Shown: positions 54,506-63,558, counted from the stretch's first letter. The stretch: 64,000 bases of DNA from a bacterium SCSIO 12741 (GCA_024398055.1 CP073749.1:124001-188000); one strand, 5' to 3'. Notes: generated by a model not told the origin, from the letters alone. Program-made: numbers and translations.

Positions 54506-55202
54506 AAACGGCATTGGTTTTCAAATACTTCATAGCCTCATCACCCACGTTATATAACAAATCCAAAATGGTGACGGCATGCTCAAAGGCCCCAAACATC
54601 TGCGGATATTCAGGATAGCCACTGTAATCAAAGTAGTGTACTTGAACCCCCTTATCGTTAAACAGGGACTCATCCAAATAGGATTTGGAAGCTGGACCGC
54701 AATAGTAATCCGTTGCACCAGCAGCCAGACATACATTGACCAACCTCTCGGTTTTTCCTTCTCCCAGATCAAATTCGCGGCTGTCGCTAATCTTCGTATC
54801 TATTCCCAATCGGGCGTTAATCTTCTCAATAAAATGGCGGTTTATTTCAGTCAGGTTTTCGCGAGGAGCGGTTTGGTAAATCTCTTCCACCCAAGGATGG
54901 ATATCACCAAAACAAGGGGCCTTACCATAGTTCAATTGGAAAGAGCGTAAATGCTTGTCGGCCCATTTGGTTTCAGACGTTAAGGTCTCATTGATCTTCT
55001 GCTCAAACTTTCCTTTAACCACTACCGGAATGGTCAACCATTGAACCCCTTGTGGAGTTTTGATTTTGTTCCGATTACGCCAGTCACGACGGGTGTACTG
55101 CATGTCATCATACAACACGATTTCATCCACCGCATTGATGTTGTCAAAATACCCTTTCCAGGGAATGTAATTGGACTGTGTAATTACGATGCTCTTACCC
55201 AT
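54495..55202 (-). CDS. WbqC family protein
   Basis: A 235-residue member of the WbqC family (PF08889), found in many O-antigen clusters. The conserved start VITQSNYIPWKGYFDNINAV, VLYDDMQYTRRDWRNRNKI and IKTPQGVQWLTIPV are all present, as is ATDYYCGPASKSYLDESLF near the end. I know of no settled reaction for the family; the association with 4-amino-sugar transaminases such as the WecE gene here suggests a step in amino-sugar substitution. It starts the overlapping aminosugar string, with a 92-base upstream spacer. Confidence 0.9.
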   Translation of the reverse strand: MGKSIVITQSNYIPWKGYFDNINAVDEIVLYDDMQYTRRDWRNRNKIKTPQGVQWLTIPVVVKGKFEQKINETLTSETKWADKHLRSFQLNYGKAPCFGDIHPWVEEIYQTAPRENLTEINRHFIEKINARLGIDTKISDSREFDLGEGKTERLVNVCLAAGATDYYCGPASKSYLDESLFNDKGVQVHYFDYSGYPEYPQMFGAFEHAVTILDLLYNVGDEAMKYLKTNAVYDS

Positions 55203-55294
55203 TTATCTACACCTGATTTGAACTGAAAGCCGATATACCGACCAAGCCAAATGTAGACAAATTGATTCTTTAGAAAAACCCCGAAAGAGCAATA

Positions 55295-56746
55295 TTAGTC
55301 CGACTTGGACAAAATTTTGAACTTCCTGTCGAAATGCACGAATACCGTGGATAACAAGAGGACGTACATGGGGTAGATGGTAATGGAATAGCGAGGTCCC
55401 TGGTATTGTGAGTAATAGGAAATTACCAGCACCAGTTGAATACATAATCCAGCTATCAAAATACCGTAAAAACGGGTATCCTTTCTACGCAATAAAAGCC
55501 ACAACCCGGGAATAATTCCAGCCAGTAGCAGGTAATAGAGGAAGGAGTAAAAAAGCTTGATCCCTTTTTGAACCATGTTCATTTGCCCGAAGGATGGAAA
55601 GGGAAGAAAGGTGCTTCCACTGCTGAATATCAAACGTTTCATTCCCCGAACACCGGCCCATACGCTGTATCGAAAGGGGTGGGCCTCCTGAAAAGATTTT
55701 AAATACCCCTGAGCTTCCCAATGGATCAAGGAATCTTGCCGGTAAAACTCTTCGTCAGACTCCAGGTTTTGAATCGCCTGATATCGTTCTTTTAGGTTTT
55801 GAATGTCCTGATAGGTGTAATCTACTCCCTCGAAAACATAATCTGGGAAGGTAAATGGTTCTTCTATGGGATCGCGTCGAAACCATTTGGCCATGCCGGG
55901 TTCAAAATAGACGGCTTGTCCCCCCCAACGGTAGAATAAAGTTCGAACGGATTGCCAACCCGGGCTATAAACCCGACCATAGTCCTGCACGCCTGTGGTT
56001 AAAAGCACCAGCTTGTCGTTCACCTTGTAGTTTCGCACCACCCAGGCCGACTCAAAAACGATGAAAGGAATTCCGAAAATGATTAGGTGGACTATGGTTC
56101 GCAGAAACTTCTTCCGGTACTTAACCAATATCAACAGCGGGATTAGTAGAAGGTTAACCCCTAAAAAGGGTCGAAGGAAAATCGCCCAGGCTAAAAAGAG
56201 TCCAGCCATGAGCAGGGTGCTTTTCTTAGGATCTTTTAGGTAGCGAACCAGGTGGAAGAAGAAGAAAATCATCGCACTTACCGAAAAGCTTTCCGAAATT
56301 GTCTGATAATCAAAAACGGAGGTAAAAGTGCTAATCAAGTAAATCCAAAAAGTGAAGTAAAAGGCTCTTTTGGAGTTTAAAATCAACTCGGCGGTTCGGG
56401 CCAATACATAGACCGAAGTCGCACTTAATACCAACTGACCAATAACCAGCAAATTGAGAGCAATGGCTTTGGAAAAAATGAATCGGAGCACCATGTAGGG
56501 AAACCAGTACCCGGGCATTCTCCCACTAAAGGTTTGACCGGGAATGTACTCGTAGCGCCCATGCTCAAAGAAATTGTCTACCGGAAGCAGGAAGTAATGA
56601 TAGTCATTGTGTTCGAAGATCCAGCCATAGAGGAAGCGATCATCGGACTGACTGTGGTAATGAACCAGAAATAGCAACATGAGAGCCTTCACCAGTAGGG
56701 CGATGGTCAGAAAATGATACTTGTTCCAATTCCTATTAAAAAACAT
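55295..56746 (-). CDS. Polytopic glycosyltransferase-like membrane protein (GT39/ArnT-like)
   Basis: About 483 residues with roughly 11 hydrophobic helices. The first periplasmic loop carries an acidic pair (YHSQSDDRFLYGWIFEHN), as in GT-C enzymes that use polyprenyl-phosphate sugars, followed by GRMPGYWFPYMVLRFI. ATG 56746 is used; the longer frame begins at a TTG. A tall periplasmic segment around residues 250-370 precedes the last helices. Likely adds a sugar on the periplasmic side, perhaps from the polyprenyl donor made by the GT2 gene at 53579. The family call is moderate. Confidence 0.7.
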   Translation of the reverse strand: MFFNRNWNKYHFLTIALLVKALMLLFLVHYHSQSDDRFLYGWIFEHNDYHYFLLPVDNFFEHGRYEYIPGQTFSGRMPGYWFPYMVLRFIFSKAIALNLLVIGQLVLSATSVYVLARTAELILNSKRAFYFTFWIYLISTFTSVFDYQTISESFSVSAMIFFFFHLVRYLKDPKKSTLLMAGLFLAWAIFLRPFLGVNLLLIPLLILVKYRKKFLRTIVHLIIFGIPFIVFESAWVVRNYKVNDKLVLLTTGVQDYGRVYSPGWQSVRTLFYRWGGQAVYFEPGMAKWFRRDPIEEPFTFPDYVFEGVDYTYQDIQNLKERYQAIQNLESDEEFYRQDSLIHWEAQGYLKSFQEAHPFRYSVWAGVRGMKRLIFSSGSTFLPFPSFGQMNMVQKGIKLFYSFLYYLLLAGIIPGLWLLLRRKDTRFYGILIAGLCIQLVLVISYYSQYQGPRYSITIYPMYVLLLSTVFVHFDRKFKILSKSD

Positions 56747-56788
56747 GGCGGCCAAGATATAGTTTACATTTTGGGTGATGGAGTTCTT

Positions 56789-57940
56789 CTACTTCGAATC
56801 CAAAGAAAATTGGACAATCTGCTTGAAACGAGCCTCAACATCTTCGCTGCTTTTATTGAAATACTTAGCGGCAAACGCACGACTTCTCTCTCGATCAGAG
56901 CTGTTTAACGCGGTTAGGTTCAATGCTCTTAAATCATCAAAGGATTTCAACACGTGACCTAATTTCTCCTTTTGGGTGGATTCGCTAAAATCGCCAATAT
57001 CAGAGCTGATGAGCACCTGTAAACCGGCACTCAGGTATTCAGCAAACTTGACCGGTGACGCCACCTTGTTGGTAATACTTGGAGACCGCAGCAAAAGACC
57101 ATAGTCTGCCAAGGAGAGGTAGGAAAACACCTGTTTATGGTCCAACCAAAAACGTTTTACCCGTCCGGAGAATTTCTGTTCCAGTCGTTGGGTCAACTCA
57201 TTTTCCTTGCTCAAAAACATCAAACAGGCTTCATGTTGTTTTTCCAATAAAGCTTCGAGCGGATTGTACAAATCATCCAAGCTCTGCCAACCTGCTAAGG
57301 AACCGCTAAAAACCAATACCACAGAATCATCCGACCACCCCAGATCTTTCCGAGTCACTCCGCCGGCCTCATCCAGGTGATGGGTACTTAACGTACAGGG
57401 TACCACCACATGGTTGTTCTGGGTATACCCCAGGTATTTTTTCCAGTAGGCCACCAATTGATTCGAAACAGCTAAACGAAAGGCACTCTGATGAACCGCC
57501 TCGGTTTCCATTCGCTTGACCTCCTCGTTGCTCAAGGCTTGGTCAAAAATGTTGTATTCCTCCGCTTCTTTCCAAATAGCCCCCCGACCATCAAAAATTA
57601 CCTGTGCCCCTTTTACCCCCTTAGCAATATGAGCAGCCAGAATGTTTCTGGCCAAAATTGTTTTAGGACGCCCTTTCATCAGAAAGAGGAAATTGAGAAC
57701 CATCCGATTGAGTTTCCAGTTCTTGATTCGGGGAACAGCTGGCAACACGATGGCATCTGGAGCATTTTCTTTAAGCCACTCCTTATTCTTCGAGTAAGTA
57801 CGTAAAGGAGCCAAAGCCACCAATCGAATCTTGTAGCCCTTTTCCGCTCCCAATTCATTCAATTTGGCCACCACGTCGATCACCTGGCTCTTGTAGATGC
57901 CGGTACCTATTTCGAGGTAAGTAAGGTAGATGTGTTCCAT
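56789..57940 (-). CDS. Glycosyltransferase, GT-B fold
   Basis: A 383-residue enzyme. N-terminal Rossmann elements (HIYLTYLEIGTGIYKSQVID; IFDGRGAIWKEAEEYNI) and a C-terminal GT4-like domain (VLVFSGSLAGWQSLDDLYNP; YGLLLRSPSITNKVASPVKF with AEYLSAGLQVLIS) are visible, though the second conserved Glu motif is unusual (SPVKFAEYL, as in capsule-type enzymes). Upstream gene of a minus-strand set, divergent from the methyltransferase at 58103. Sugar specificity unknown. Confidence 0.82.
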   Translation of the reverse strand: MEHIYLTYLEIGTGIYKSQVIDVVAKLNELGAEKGYKIRLVALAPLRTYSKNKEWLKENAPDAIVLPAVPRIKNWKLNRMVLNFLFLMKGRPKTILARNILAAHIAKGVKGAQVIFDGRGAIWKEAEEYNIFDQALSNEEVKRMETEAVHQSAFRLAVSNQLVAYWKKYLGYTQNNHVVVPCTLSTHHLDEAGGVTRKDLGWSDDSVVLVFSGSLAGWQSLDDLYNPLEALLEKQHEACLMFLSKENELTQRLEQKFSGRVKRFWLDHKQVFSYLSLADYGLLLRSPSITNKVASPVKFAEYLSAGLQVLISSDIGDFSESTQKEKLGHVLKSFDDLRALNLTALNSSDRERSRAFAAKYFNKSSEDVEARFKQIVQFSLDSK

Positions 57941-58055
57941 GGTTTATCTGTCGGGGTTCATTGGTCGCAAATGTAATTTTTTTGTGTGCACAAGCTCGAC
58001 TGTTGGGGAAGTAAGCGAAGTGTTTTCTTTTCCTCGCAGGCGTGCAATCAAAGTA

Positions 58056-58063
58056 TATATTTG
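58056..58063 (+). promoter_or_regulatory. -7 box TATATTTG upstream of the methyltransferase gene
   Basis: TATATTTG is a full TANNTTTG match, 39 bases before the ATG at 58103, inside the 162-base divergent spacer. No TTG at the -33 distance. Confidence 0.42.
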
Positions 58064-58102
58064 TCGCTCAAGGGAACACTTTCACCCCTTAATACTAAAG
58101 GC

Positions 58103-58951
58103 ATGGCATCACTGATTGAACTTTTGGAAAAATCTCCTGAATTTGAAAAGAAGGACGGCATCTGGTTTTATACTGAAGATTATAAGATTTCCTATCCGGA
58201 TGAAGGCAATCACGTATGCTTTGAAATTGAAGATGGAAGTTTTTGGTTCAATCACCGTAACGATTGCATCGCAGCACTCGTAGATCGATTCTTGGAAAAG
58301 GATGAGGTCTTTTGTGACATTGGTGGAGGGAACGGTGTTGTATCCAAACATTTGCAAAAATCAGGGCAACCCTGTGTGTTGGTAGAACCCGGACCGAATG
58401 GGGCAGCCAATGCCGCCAAACGTGGTGTGGAACATGTGATATGCTCTACCCTACAGGTTCTTCCCAGTCAAGAAAATTTTTTGGATGCAGCCGGGGCTTT
58501 TGATGTGGTGGAACACATTGAGGATGATGTTGCCTTCGTAAAGAAAATTCACGAATCCATTAAACCAGGTGGCCATTTCATTTCTACGGTTCCTGCCTTT
58601 CAAACCCTCTGGAGTTCGGAAGATGTTGAAGCGGGACACTACCGTCGTTACACCATGAAGACCTACACTGAACTTCTTGAAAAATGTGGCTTTGAAGTGG
58701 ATTACATTTCCTACTTATTCGCTCCACTTATTGCCCCTATCTTTTTACTACGTTCTCTTCCCTACAAATTGGGACGTCGAAAAGGTGCTGAGGAAATTAC
58801 GGATCAGGCTGAAGGCAGCCACTCATCTGGTGGAGGTATCGTAGAAAACATCCTCAACAGTTTCTGGGCAGGAGAATTAAACAAGGTAAAAAACGGTCAA
58901 CGGATCGGAGTTGGAAGTTCCGTAATTGCCGTGGGTCGGAAAAAGGGCTAA
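58103..58951 (+). CDS. Class I SAM-dependent methyltransferase, plus-strand single gene
   Basis: About 282 residues. ATG 58103 is chosen; the 39 residues upstream in frame are non-conserved and cross the -7 box. Motif I is VFCDIGGGNGVVSKHLQ, the acidic residue follows in CVLVEPGPNG, motif IV is GAFDVVEHIEDD, and SIKPGGHFISTVPAFQTLW follows. A hydrophobic segment near the C-terminus (YLFAPLIAPIFLLRSLP) could associate with the membrane. It is the only plus-strand gene in the right polysaccharide block and ends 17 bases from the convergent wecB stop, which may reflect a separate insertion. Substrate unknown. Confidence 0.88.
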   Translation: MASLIELLEKSPEFEKKDGIWFYTEDYKISYPDEGNHVCFEIEDGSFWFNHRNDCIAALVDRFLEKDEVFCDIGGGNGVVSKHLQKSGQPCVLVEPGPNGAANAAKRGVEHVICSTLQVLPSQENFLDAAGAFDVVEHIEDDVAFVKKIHESIKPGGHFISTVPAFQTLWSSEDVEAGHYRRYTMKTYTELLEKCGFEVDYISYLFAPLIAPIFLLRSLPYKLGRRKGAEEITDQAEGSHSSGGGIVENILNSFWAGELNKVKNGQRIGVGSSVIAVGRKKG

Positions 58952-58968
58952 GCCTCTCTGGAATTTTC

Positions 58969-60060
58969 TTAGGAAAGTTGGGCCTGAATGGCCTCTAAAA
59001 TACGTTCGGTCGCATGGCCATCCCATTGCGGTGGAATTTGACCTTGCTTGTATTCTCCACTCTCAATCTTTTTCAGGTAGCTGTCCACCAGATCCAAATC
59101 AAAAGGAAGAAGCGTATTGGTTCCTATATCGATGGTAACGGGTCTTTCTGTATTTGGACGCAGCGTAAGGCAAGGAACCTGACGGAAAGTGGATTCCTCC
59201 TGAATACCACCACTATCGGTAATAATAACATCGGTGTACTTGATCAACTTCTGAAAGCTGAAGTAATCCATAGGCTCTACCAGGTGAATACGATCACTAC
59301 TCAGGTTTTCGGCCTGCTCAAAGGCATCTTCCAACAACTTACGGGTTCTCGGATGCACTGGAAACACCACTCGGTAACGCTCCGAAAGTCGACCCAAAAG
59401 CGCAATCAACTTATCGATTTGATTCTGCTGATCCACATTTCTTGGACGGTGCATGGTCATCAAAATGAAAGGTGAACCTTCCAATTGCAACTGATCAATG
59501 ATAGGAGATTCTTCGATTTCCTGCTCGAAGGCACACATGGTGTCAATCATGGTATTACCCACGAAATGGATCTTCTCTTCAGGCACACCCTCAGTGGTCA
59601 AATGATCCAATCCGCTTTGTTCGGTAACAAAATACATGTCGGTAATGCGGTCAGTAAGCACCCGGTTAATCTCTTCAGGCATGGCCGGATCAAAGGAACG
59701 AAGACCGCTCTCAATATGCCCAACTGTAATACCCATTCGATTGGCTGCAAAGGCTGCAGCAAAGGTGCTGTTTACATCACCAGGAACCAGAACCAAGTCA
59801 GGCTGCTCGTCCGTAAAAAGCTTTTCGAGACGCTTCATTACCTCCGCGATCTGATCGATCTGAGTGGATTTTGGAATCTCTAAAAAGTAGTCTGGCTCGA
59901 GCTTAAACTGATCGAAGAATACCTGAGCCATTTTATAGTCATAGTGCTGACCGGTATGAACCACACGAATATCAAATCCAAATTGAGCGCCGTACTTCTT
60001 AAATTGGGTAATCTTAATGAAGTTGGGCCGGGTACCGACTATGACGAAAATTTTTTTCAC
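58969..60060 (-). CDS. wecB: UDP-N-acetylglucosamine 2-epimerase (non-hydrolysing)
   Basis: A 363-residue enzyme interconverting UDP-GlcNAc and UDP-ManNAc. KKIFVIVGTRPNFIKITQF, LVLVPGDVNSTFAAAFAANR, VGHIESGLRSFDPAMPEEIN, the UDP-binding DSGGIQEESTF and LRPNTERPVTIDIGTN match WecB. The start is GTG at 60060. No UDP-ManNAc dehydrogenase is in the window, so ManNAc (not ManNAcA) may be used directly, or the partner is elsewhere. It follows the nucleotidyltransferase gene by 30 bases. Confidence 0.95.
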   Translation of the reverse strand: MKKIFVIVGTRPNFIKITQFKKYGAQFGFDIRVVHTGQHYDYKMAQVFFDQFKLEPDYFLEIPKSTQIDQIAEVMKRLEKLFTDEQPDLVLVPGDVNSTFAAAFAANRMGITVGHIESGLRSFDPAMPEEINRVLTDRITDMYFVTEQSGLDHLTTEGVPEEKIHFVGNTMIDTMCAFEQEIEESPIIDQLQLEGSPFILMTMHRPRNVDQQNQIDKLIALLGRLSERYRVVFPVHPRTRKLLEDAFEQAENLSSDRIHLVEPMDYFSFQKLIKYTDVIITDSGGIQEESTFRQVPCLTLRPNTERPVTIDIGTNTLLPFDLDLVDSYLKKIESGEYKQGQIPPQWDGHATERILEAIQAQLS

Positions 60061-60090
60061 GGATTCTCTCTATGTGGTTTGTAAATCAAC

Positions 60091-60513
60091 TTATTCCTGA
60101 GCCGGTTTCCAGTGTTCCACTACCCTGTTTTTCACTTCGGTAGTACTGTAACCATGATCCCGGTTGGTGTAATAAATGCTCTTAGCCAAATCTGGGCCGG
60201 TGATGGGTCTCCCCCGGTAATCATCGCCTAAGAAACGTACATCAAATTGACGCTCCTTCATGATTTCCATGAGCTCCTCTTCGGAATTATAACCAATCAC
60301 CTCATCCACGTAGCGTGAATTTTCGAGAATCAGTTTGCGCTCTTCAAAGGAATACACGGGAGGCTTTTTTCCTGGATTGATTTCAGGGTCTATATTCTCT
60401 GCCCGATTGAGTCCCAACACCAAATAGTCACAGTGCTCTCTGCATTCCTGAAGCATAAGCACATGACCAGCGTGAAACAGGTCGTAAACTCCGCAGGCAA
60501 ACCCTACTTTCAT
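60091..60513 (-). CDS. Cytidylyltransferase-like nucleotidyltransferase
   Basis: A 140-residue protein of the adenylyl/cytidylyltransferase family. FACGVYDLFHAGHVLMLQEC contains the HxGH active site (HAGH), and the second signature is RDHGYSTTEVKNRV (ISTT/S-type). Size and motifs resemble TagD (glycerol-3-P cytidylyltransferase) and the C-terminal domain of HldE (heptose-1-P adenylyltransferase). Given the adjoining PfkB kinase and SIS isomerase, I favour activation of a heptose- or sugar-1-phosphate, an inference. It overlaps the FkbM gene by 4 bases. Confidence 0.88.
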   Translation of the reverse strand: MKVGFACGVYDLFHAGHVLMLQECREHCDYLVLGLNRAENIDPEINPGKKPPVYSFEERKLILENSRYVDEVIGYNSEEELMEIMKERQFDVRFLGDDYRGRPITGPDLAKSIYYTNRDHGYSTTEVKNRVVEHWKPAQE

Positions 60514-61244
60514 GCGTCTTTTCTTTTGAAAACTACATCTACTTGAAGAAGTTCTCCTTTTTCGTTGAACGTGGTATGGGGTAAGAACAATACGGCTTTG
60601 TAGCCAAGCTCCACCACACGAGAGATCAAGTGATGCATTTCTCCCTGACCTTCGTAATGAGGAATAAGGGATAACTCCAGGTGAATGGCTCCGATCTTGT
60701 CCAAAACTTCCAAGGCACCGTTAATTACAGGCTCTTCAAAGCCCTGTACATCGGCCTTTAGGAAGATGTTTTTAGCATTCGGAAATTCTTTAACGATATT
60801 GTTGATCGAGTTGACTGGTGTTTCCACTTCACCAACCTGACCCAATCCCGAAATCTGTTGCAAATCTTTTTTAACCTCCAGCAAAGAACTACTTACAGAG
60901 TTAGCTGTAATCTTAATGCTGGCGCTACCTTGCTTCTCTCCTACTGCAATCCGATCGTATACGGTCCAGTTTGAAATCCCCTTCGCCTTTTGAGCGATAA
61001 CTTCATGTTCCTTGGGCATGGGTTCGAAGGAAACCACCTGCACCTTAGAATCTACATAGGGCAATACCGATTCGGCAAACTGGCCAATGTTGGCTCCGAT
61101 GTCAAAAATGGTGTCAAAGCTACCTTTGTTGATGATCTCCAAATAACGTCTGTGGTCAATTGGTGATAATTCATCCTGATAGCGTACCAGGTCAAATCCA
61201 CTTTTACGAACCAAACTTCGAATTCCGGAAAGAAGGCTATTCAT
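60510..61244 (-). CDS. FkbM family SAM-dependent methyltransferase
   Basis: A 244-residue methyltransferase of the FkbM group (Methyltransf_21). Motif I is TIFDIGANIGQFAESVL, followed by VVSFEPMPKEHEVIAQKA, TVYDRIAVGEKQG and the later NIFLKADVQGFEEPVINGAL with GAIHLELSLIPHYEGQ. FkbM enzymes O-methylate sugars or polyketides; here a sugar hydroxyl is likely. It begins 11 bases after the epimerase stop and overlaps the nucleotidyltransferase ATG, so it is part of the heptose-like module. Confidence 0.92.
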   Translation of the reverse strand: MNSLLSGIRSLVRKSGFDLVRYQDELSPIDHRRYLEIINKGSFDTIFDIGANIGQFAESVLPYVDSKVQVVSFEPMPKEHEVIAQKAKGISNWTVYDRIAVGEKQGSASIKITANSVSSSLLEVKKDLQQISGLGQVGEVETPVNSINNIVKEFPNAKNIFLKADVQGFEEPVINGALEVLDKIGAIHLELSLIPHYEGQGEMHHLISRVVELGYKAVLFLPHTTFNEKGELLQVDVVFKRKDA

Positions 61245-61255
61245 ATCTTCCGATT

Positions 61256-62164
61256 TTATACCTCTTCCGCCAAATACTCCGCCAGGGAGCAGGAAGGGGT
61301 CCAGTTAAGAATTTCTTTTGCTTTGCTGATGTCAGCATGGGTAATCTCAGCTTCTCCATCACGTTTCTCAATGTAAACCTGATTGTCTGAAATCATATTG
61401 GCCATTTCGTTGATACTAATGGTTTCGCCATAGCCAATATTGAAGAAAGTATTGATCTTCTCCGGATGCAATCCAGCTTTAATATTAGCATCTGCCAAAT
61501 CCTGAACGTGAATAAAATCTCTCATTTGCTGCCCATCACCGGTAATGGTCAATGGCTCGCCATTCTTTTGTTTGTTCAGGAAAATACCCACTACACTGCT
61601 GTAAGCGTTGAACGGGTTCTTAGCATTAAACGATCGCGGCCCGTAAGGATTGAAGTACCTCAAGGTCACATAATTCAATGGGAAACGCGTACTGATCAAT
61701 TCCAGGTATTTCTCCACCTCGTATTTCTGAAAAGCATAGGGACTAATGCAATCGATCCGCTCTTCTTCTGTGGTAGGTGTGTGCAATGGCGTACCATAAA
61801 TGGCACTTGATCCACTGTATACCAAACGAGGATAATGATCTTCTTTGATCATCAACTCCACCAAGTGAATGGCCGTATTCAAATTGGCAACGATGTGCTC
61901 ATTGATCAGCTCAAAGCTCGGTTGAATTCGTGGCAGGGCTGCCAGGTGGAATACAATGTCGTAGGGTTTTAGCGTGGTCAAATCCGCCAAATCACCTTGG
62001 GTAAACTGAAGTCTATCGTTACCCAGATGGTGTTCAATATTGTCTTTATTACCGGTGGACAGATTGTCGATTCCGTCAACCATCCAATCGGTTTCTGCGA
62101 TCACTCGGTCAAGTAGGTTGGATCCGATAAATCCAGCTACTCCTGTAATCAATACTTTTTTCAT
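61256..62164 (-). CDS. NAD-dependent nucleotide-sugar epimerase/dehydratase
   Basis: A 302-residue extended SDR enzyme. The NAD loop is VLITGVAGFIGSNLLDRV, the Asp for ribose is in DGIDNLSTGN, the Ser/Thr is in LVYSGSSAIYGTP, and Tyr-x-x-x-Lys is ISPYAFQKYEVEKYL. RDFIHVQDLADANIKA follows. It resembles UDP-glucose 4-epimerases and other heptose/hexose epimerases. It starts one base after the SIS gene stop. As in ADP-heptose epimerase (HldD) systems it may epimerise the activated sugar made by the neighbouring genes, but specificity cannot be read. Confidence 0.88.
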   Translation of the reverse strand: MKKVLITGVAGFIGSNLLDRVIAETDWMVDGIDNLSTGNKDNIEHHLGNDRLQFTQGDLADLTTLKPYDIVFHLAALPRIQPSFELINEHIVANLNTAIHLVELMIKEDHYPRLVYSGSSAIYGTPLHTPTTEEERIDCISPYAFQKYEVEKYLELISTRFPLNYVTLRYFNPYGPRSFNAKNPFNAYSSVVGIFLNKQKNGEPLTITGDGQQMRDFIHVQDLADANIKAGLHPEKINTFFNIGYGETISINEMANMISDNQVYIEKRDGEAEITHADISKAKEILNWTPSCSLAEYLAEEV

Positions 62165-62165
62165 A

Positions 62166-62696
62166 CTAAGCCTTTAGCTTTTCGGCGCACGCATCCAATA
62201 CAGCGTGAATAAATACTTGGTGAAAGCACTCCACGATTCCATAGCTTTTGGCTGAAATGTGGAAATCTGAATCAGAGAGAGCTCTGAGTTTGTTGTCGGC
62301 AGAAAATCCGGAACAGGACAATACTTTAACGCCCTTGCTCTGCGCTTCTTTCACACCGTTGATAATGTTGGCAGAATTCCCTGAGCTGCTAATTGCAATA
62401 AGCAAATCTCCGGGCTCCATATACAACTTCAACCACTCGGCCAGGGCGTTTTCGTACCCATAGTCGTTGGCGTAACAGGTGATCAAAGCAGGATCGGTAA
62501 AAGAATAGGAACGTTTGCGAACCATTTTACCAAAGTCCTCCATCATGTGAGAGGTGATTGAATTGGACCCACCATTTCCAATGAAGTACAGGTTGTTGGC
62601 ATTCAGGATATCCTGAACCCAATCGTCGAGCAACTGAGCCGTTTCTTCCGACTCGAATACTGCCCGGTATGTCTCGTTATATAAATTGAGTGGCAT
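62166..62696 (-). CDS. SIS-domain sugar isomerase (GmhA-like)
   Basis: A 176-residue sugar-phosphate isomerase domain. NLYFIGNGGSNSITSHMMED, DLLIAISSSGNSANIINGVK and YGIVECFHQVFIHAVLDACA match phosphoheptose isomerase (GmhA)-type SIS proteins, which convert sedoheptulose-7-phosphate to heptose-7-phosphate. It overlaps the upstream PfkB kinase by 20 bases and is followed by the epimerase after 1 base. This makes a heptose-type pathway plausible; an isomerase for another phosphosugar is the alternative. Confidence 0.88.
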   Translation of the reverse strand: MPLNLYNETYRAVFESEETAQLLDDWVQDILNANNLYFIGNGGSNSITSHMMEDFGKMVRKRSYSFTDPALITCYANDYGYENALAEWLKLYMEPGDLLIAISSSGNSANIINGVKEAQSKGVKVLSCSGFSADNKLRALSDSDFHISAKSYGIVECFHQVFIHAVLDACAEKLKA

Positions 62697-63558
62697 ATTT
62701 CAAAAGCGCTTCTGGTTCAACTGACTTTTCGTTGCACAACCAAGTGGTAGACAAGCTAGCGGCAAGAGCAGGAACAAGCATTCGTTGCTCTGGATTCATA
62801 TCGATGGCTGAAGCGATACAGGCAAAGGCAAAAAAGGTATCGCCTGCCCCAATCGTATCAACAATCTGGCTTTTAAAGGAAGGAGTTTTGATAAACTGAG
62901 ATCCGTTGTAAAATGAAGATCCAGCAGCTCCTAAAGTGACGTAAATTTCTTCGGTATTCGTTTCGTAATTAAACAAGCCCTTGATGGTCTCTTCGTCCAT
63001 GCTCGAGATCTTCTTGTTCAATTGTAAACTGGCCTCCCTCAAATCGATGCAAATGCTTCTTTTGTGGCTGTTTTTCCACTTGCTCAAGCGGTTAAAACCA
63101 AAGTTGTTGGAATTGGTTTGACACATTAAATGAAAGCCATCATCCACCAAGAGGTTATCACAATATCCGTGACCAAAATCAGCCACAATAACCACATCGT
63201 AATCACGGCCTCGAACATCCAGCTGATGGTTCGAAAAATCCGGAAAACGGTTAATCTCTACGTGTTTATCAGAACTGTTGGCATCAATCAAACGGGTTTT
63301 CACAATGCGGTGATCGTCCCCATTGGTTTCGATGTCCACTTGCTTCACAAAACCTTTCAAGTGATTGGCCACGGCCATAGCACCACCTTGTTGTTCGGAT
63401 ATGGCATCGTCTTCTACCCTAAATACCGGGCAAAAGGATTTCATGGAGTGCCCTTCGTAGTTCACCCTTTGAAATCGATCGGTAATCGTTTCTCCAATTA
63501 CCAATACCCGAAGGTCGGAGACTCCCTGAAAAAAGTTATCGATTGTGGTTAACTTCAT
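62677..63558 (-). CDS. PfkB family sugar kinase (HldE-kinase/RfaE-like)
   Basis: About 293 residues. ATG 63558 overlaps the upstream methyltransferase stop (ATGA) and is preferred over a start five codons earlier. The N-terminal part LRVLVIGETITDRFQRV and QQGGAMAVANHLKGFV resemble RfaE/HldE kinases. The C-terminal PfkB signature is VDTIGAGDTFFAFACIASA, with the catalytic Asp in GAGD. Likely phosphorylates a heptose-7-phosphate-like substrate. The central region around KWKNSHKRSICIDLR is divergent, so it may be a specialised member. Confidence 0.85.
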   Translation of the reverse strand: MKLTTIDNFFQGVSDLRVLVIGETITDRFQRVNYEGHSMKSFCPVFRVEDDAISEQQGGAMAVANHLKGFVKQVDIETNGDDHRIVKTRLIDANSSDKHVEINRFPDFSNHQLDVRGRDYDVVIVADFGHGYCDNLLVDDGFHLMCQTNSNNFGFNRLSKWKNSHKRSICIDLREASLQLNKKISSMDEETIKGLFNYETNTEEIYVTLGAAGSSFYNGSQFIKTPSFKSQIVDTIGAGDTFFAFACIASAIDMNPEQRMLVPALAASLSTTWLCNEKSVEPEALLKYATQFI

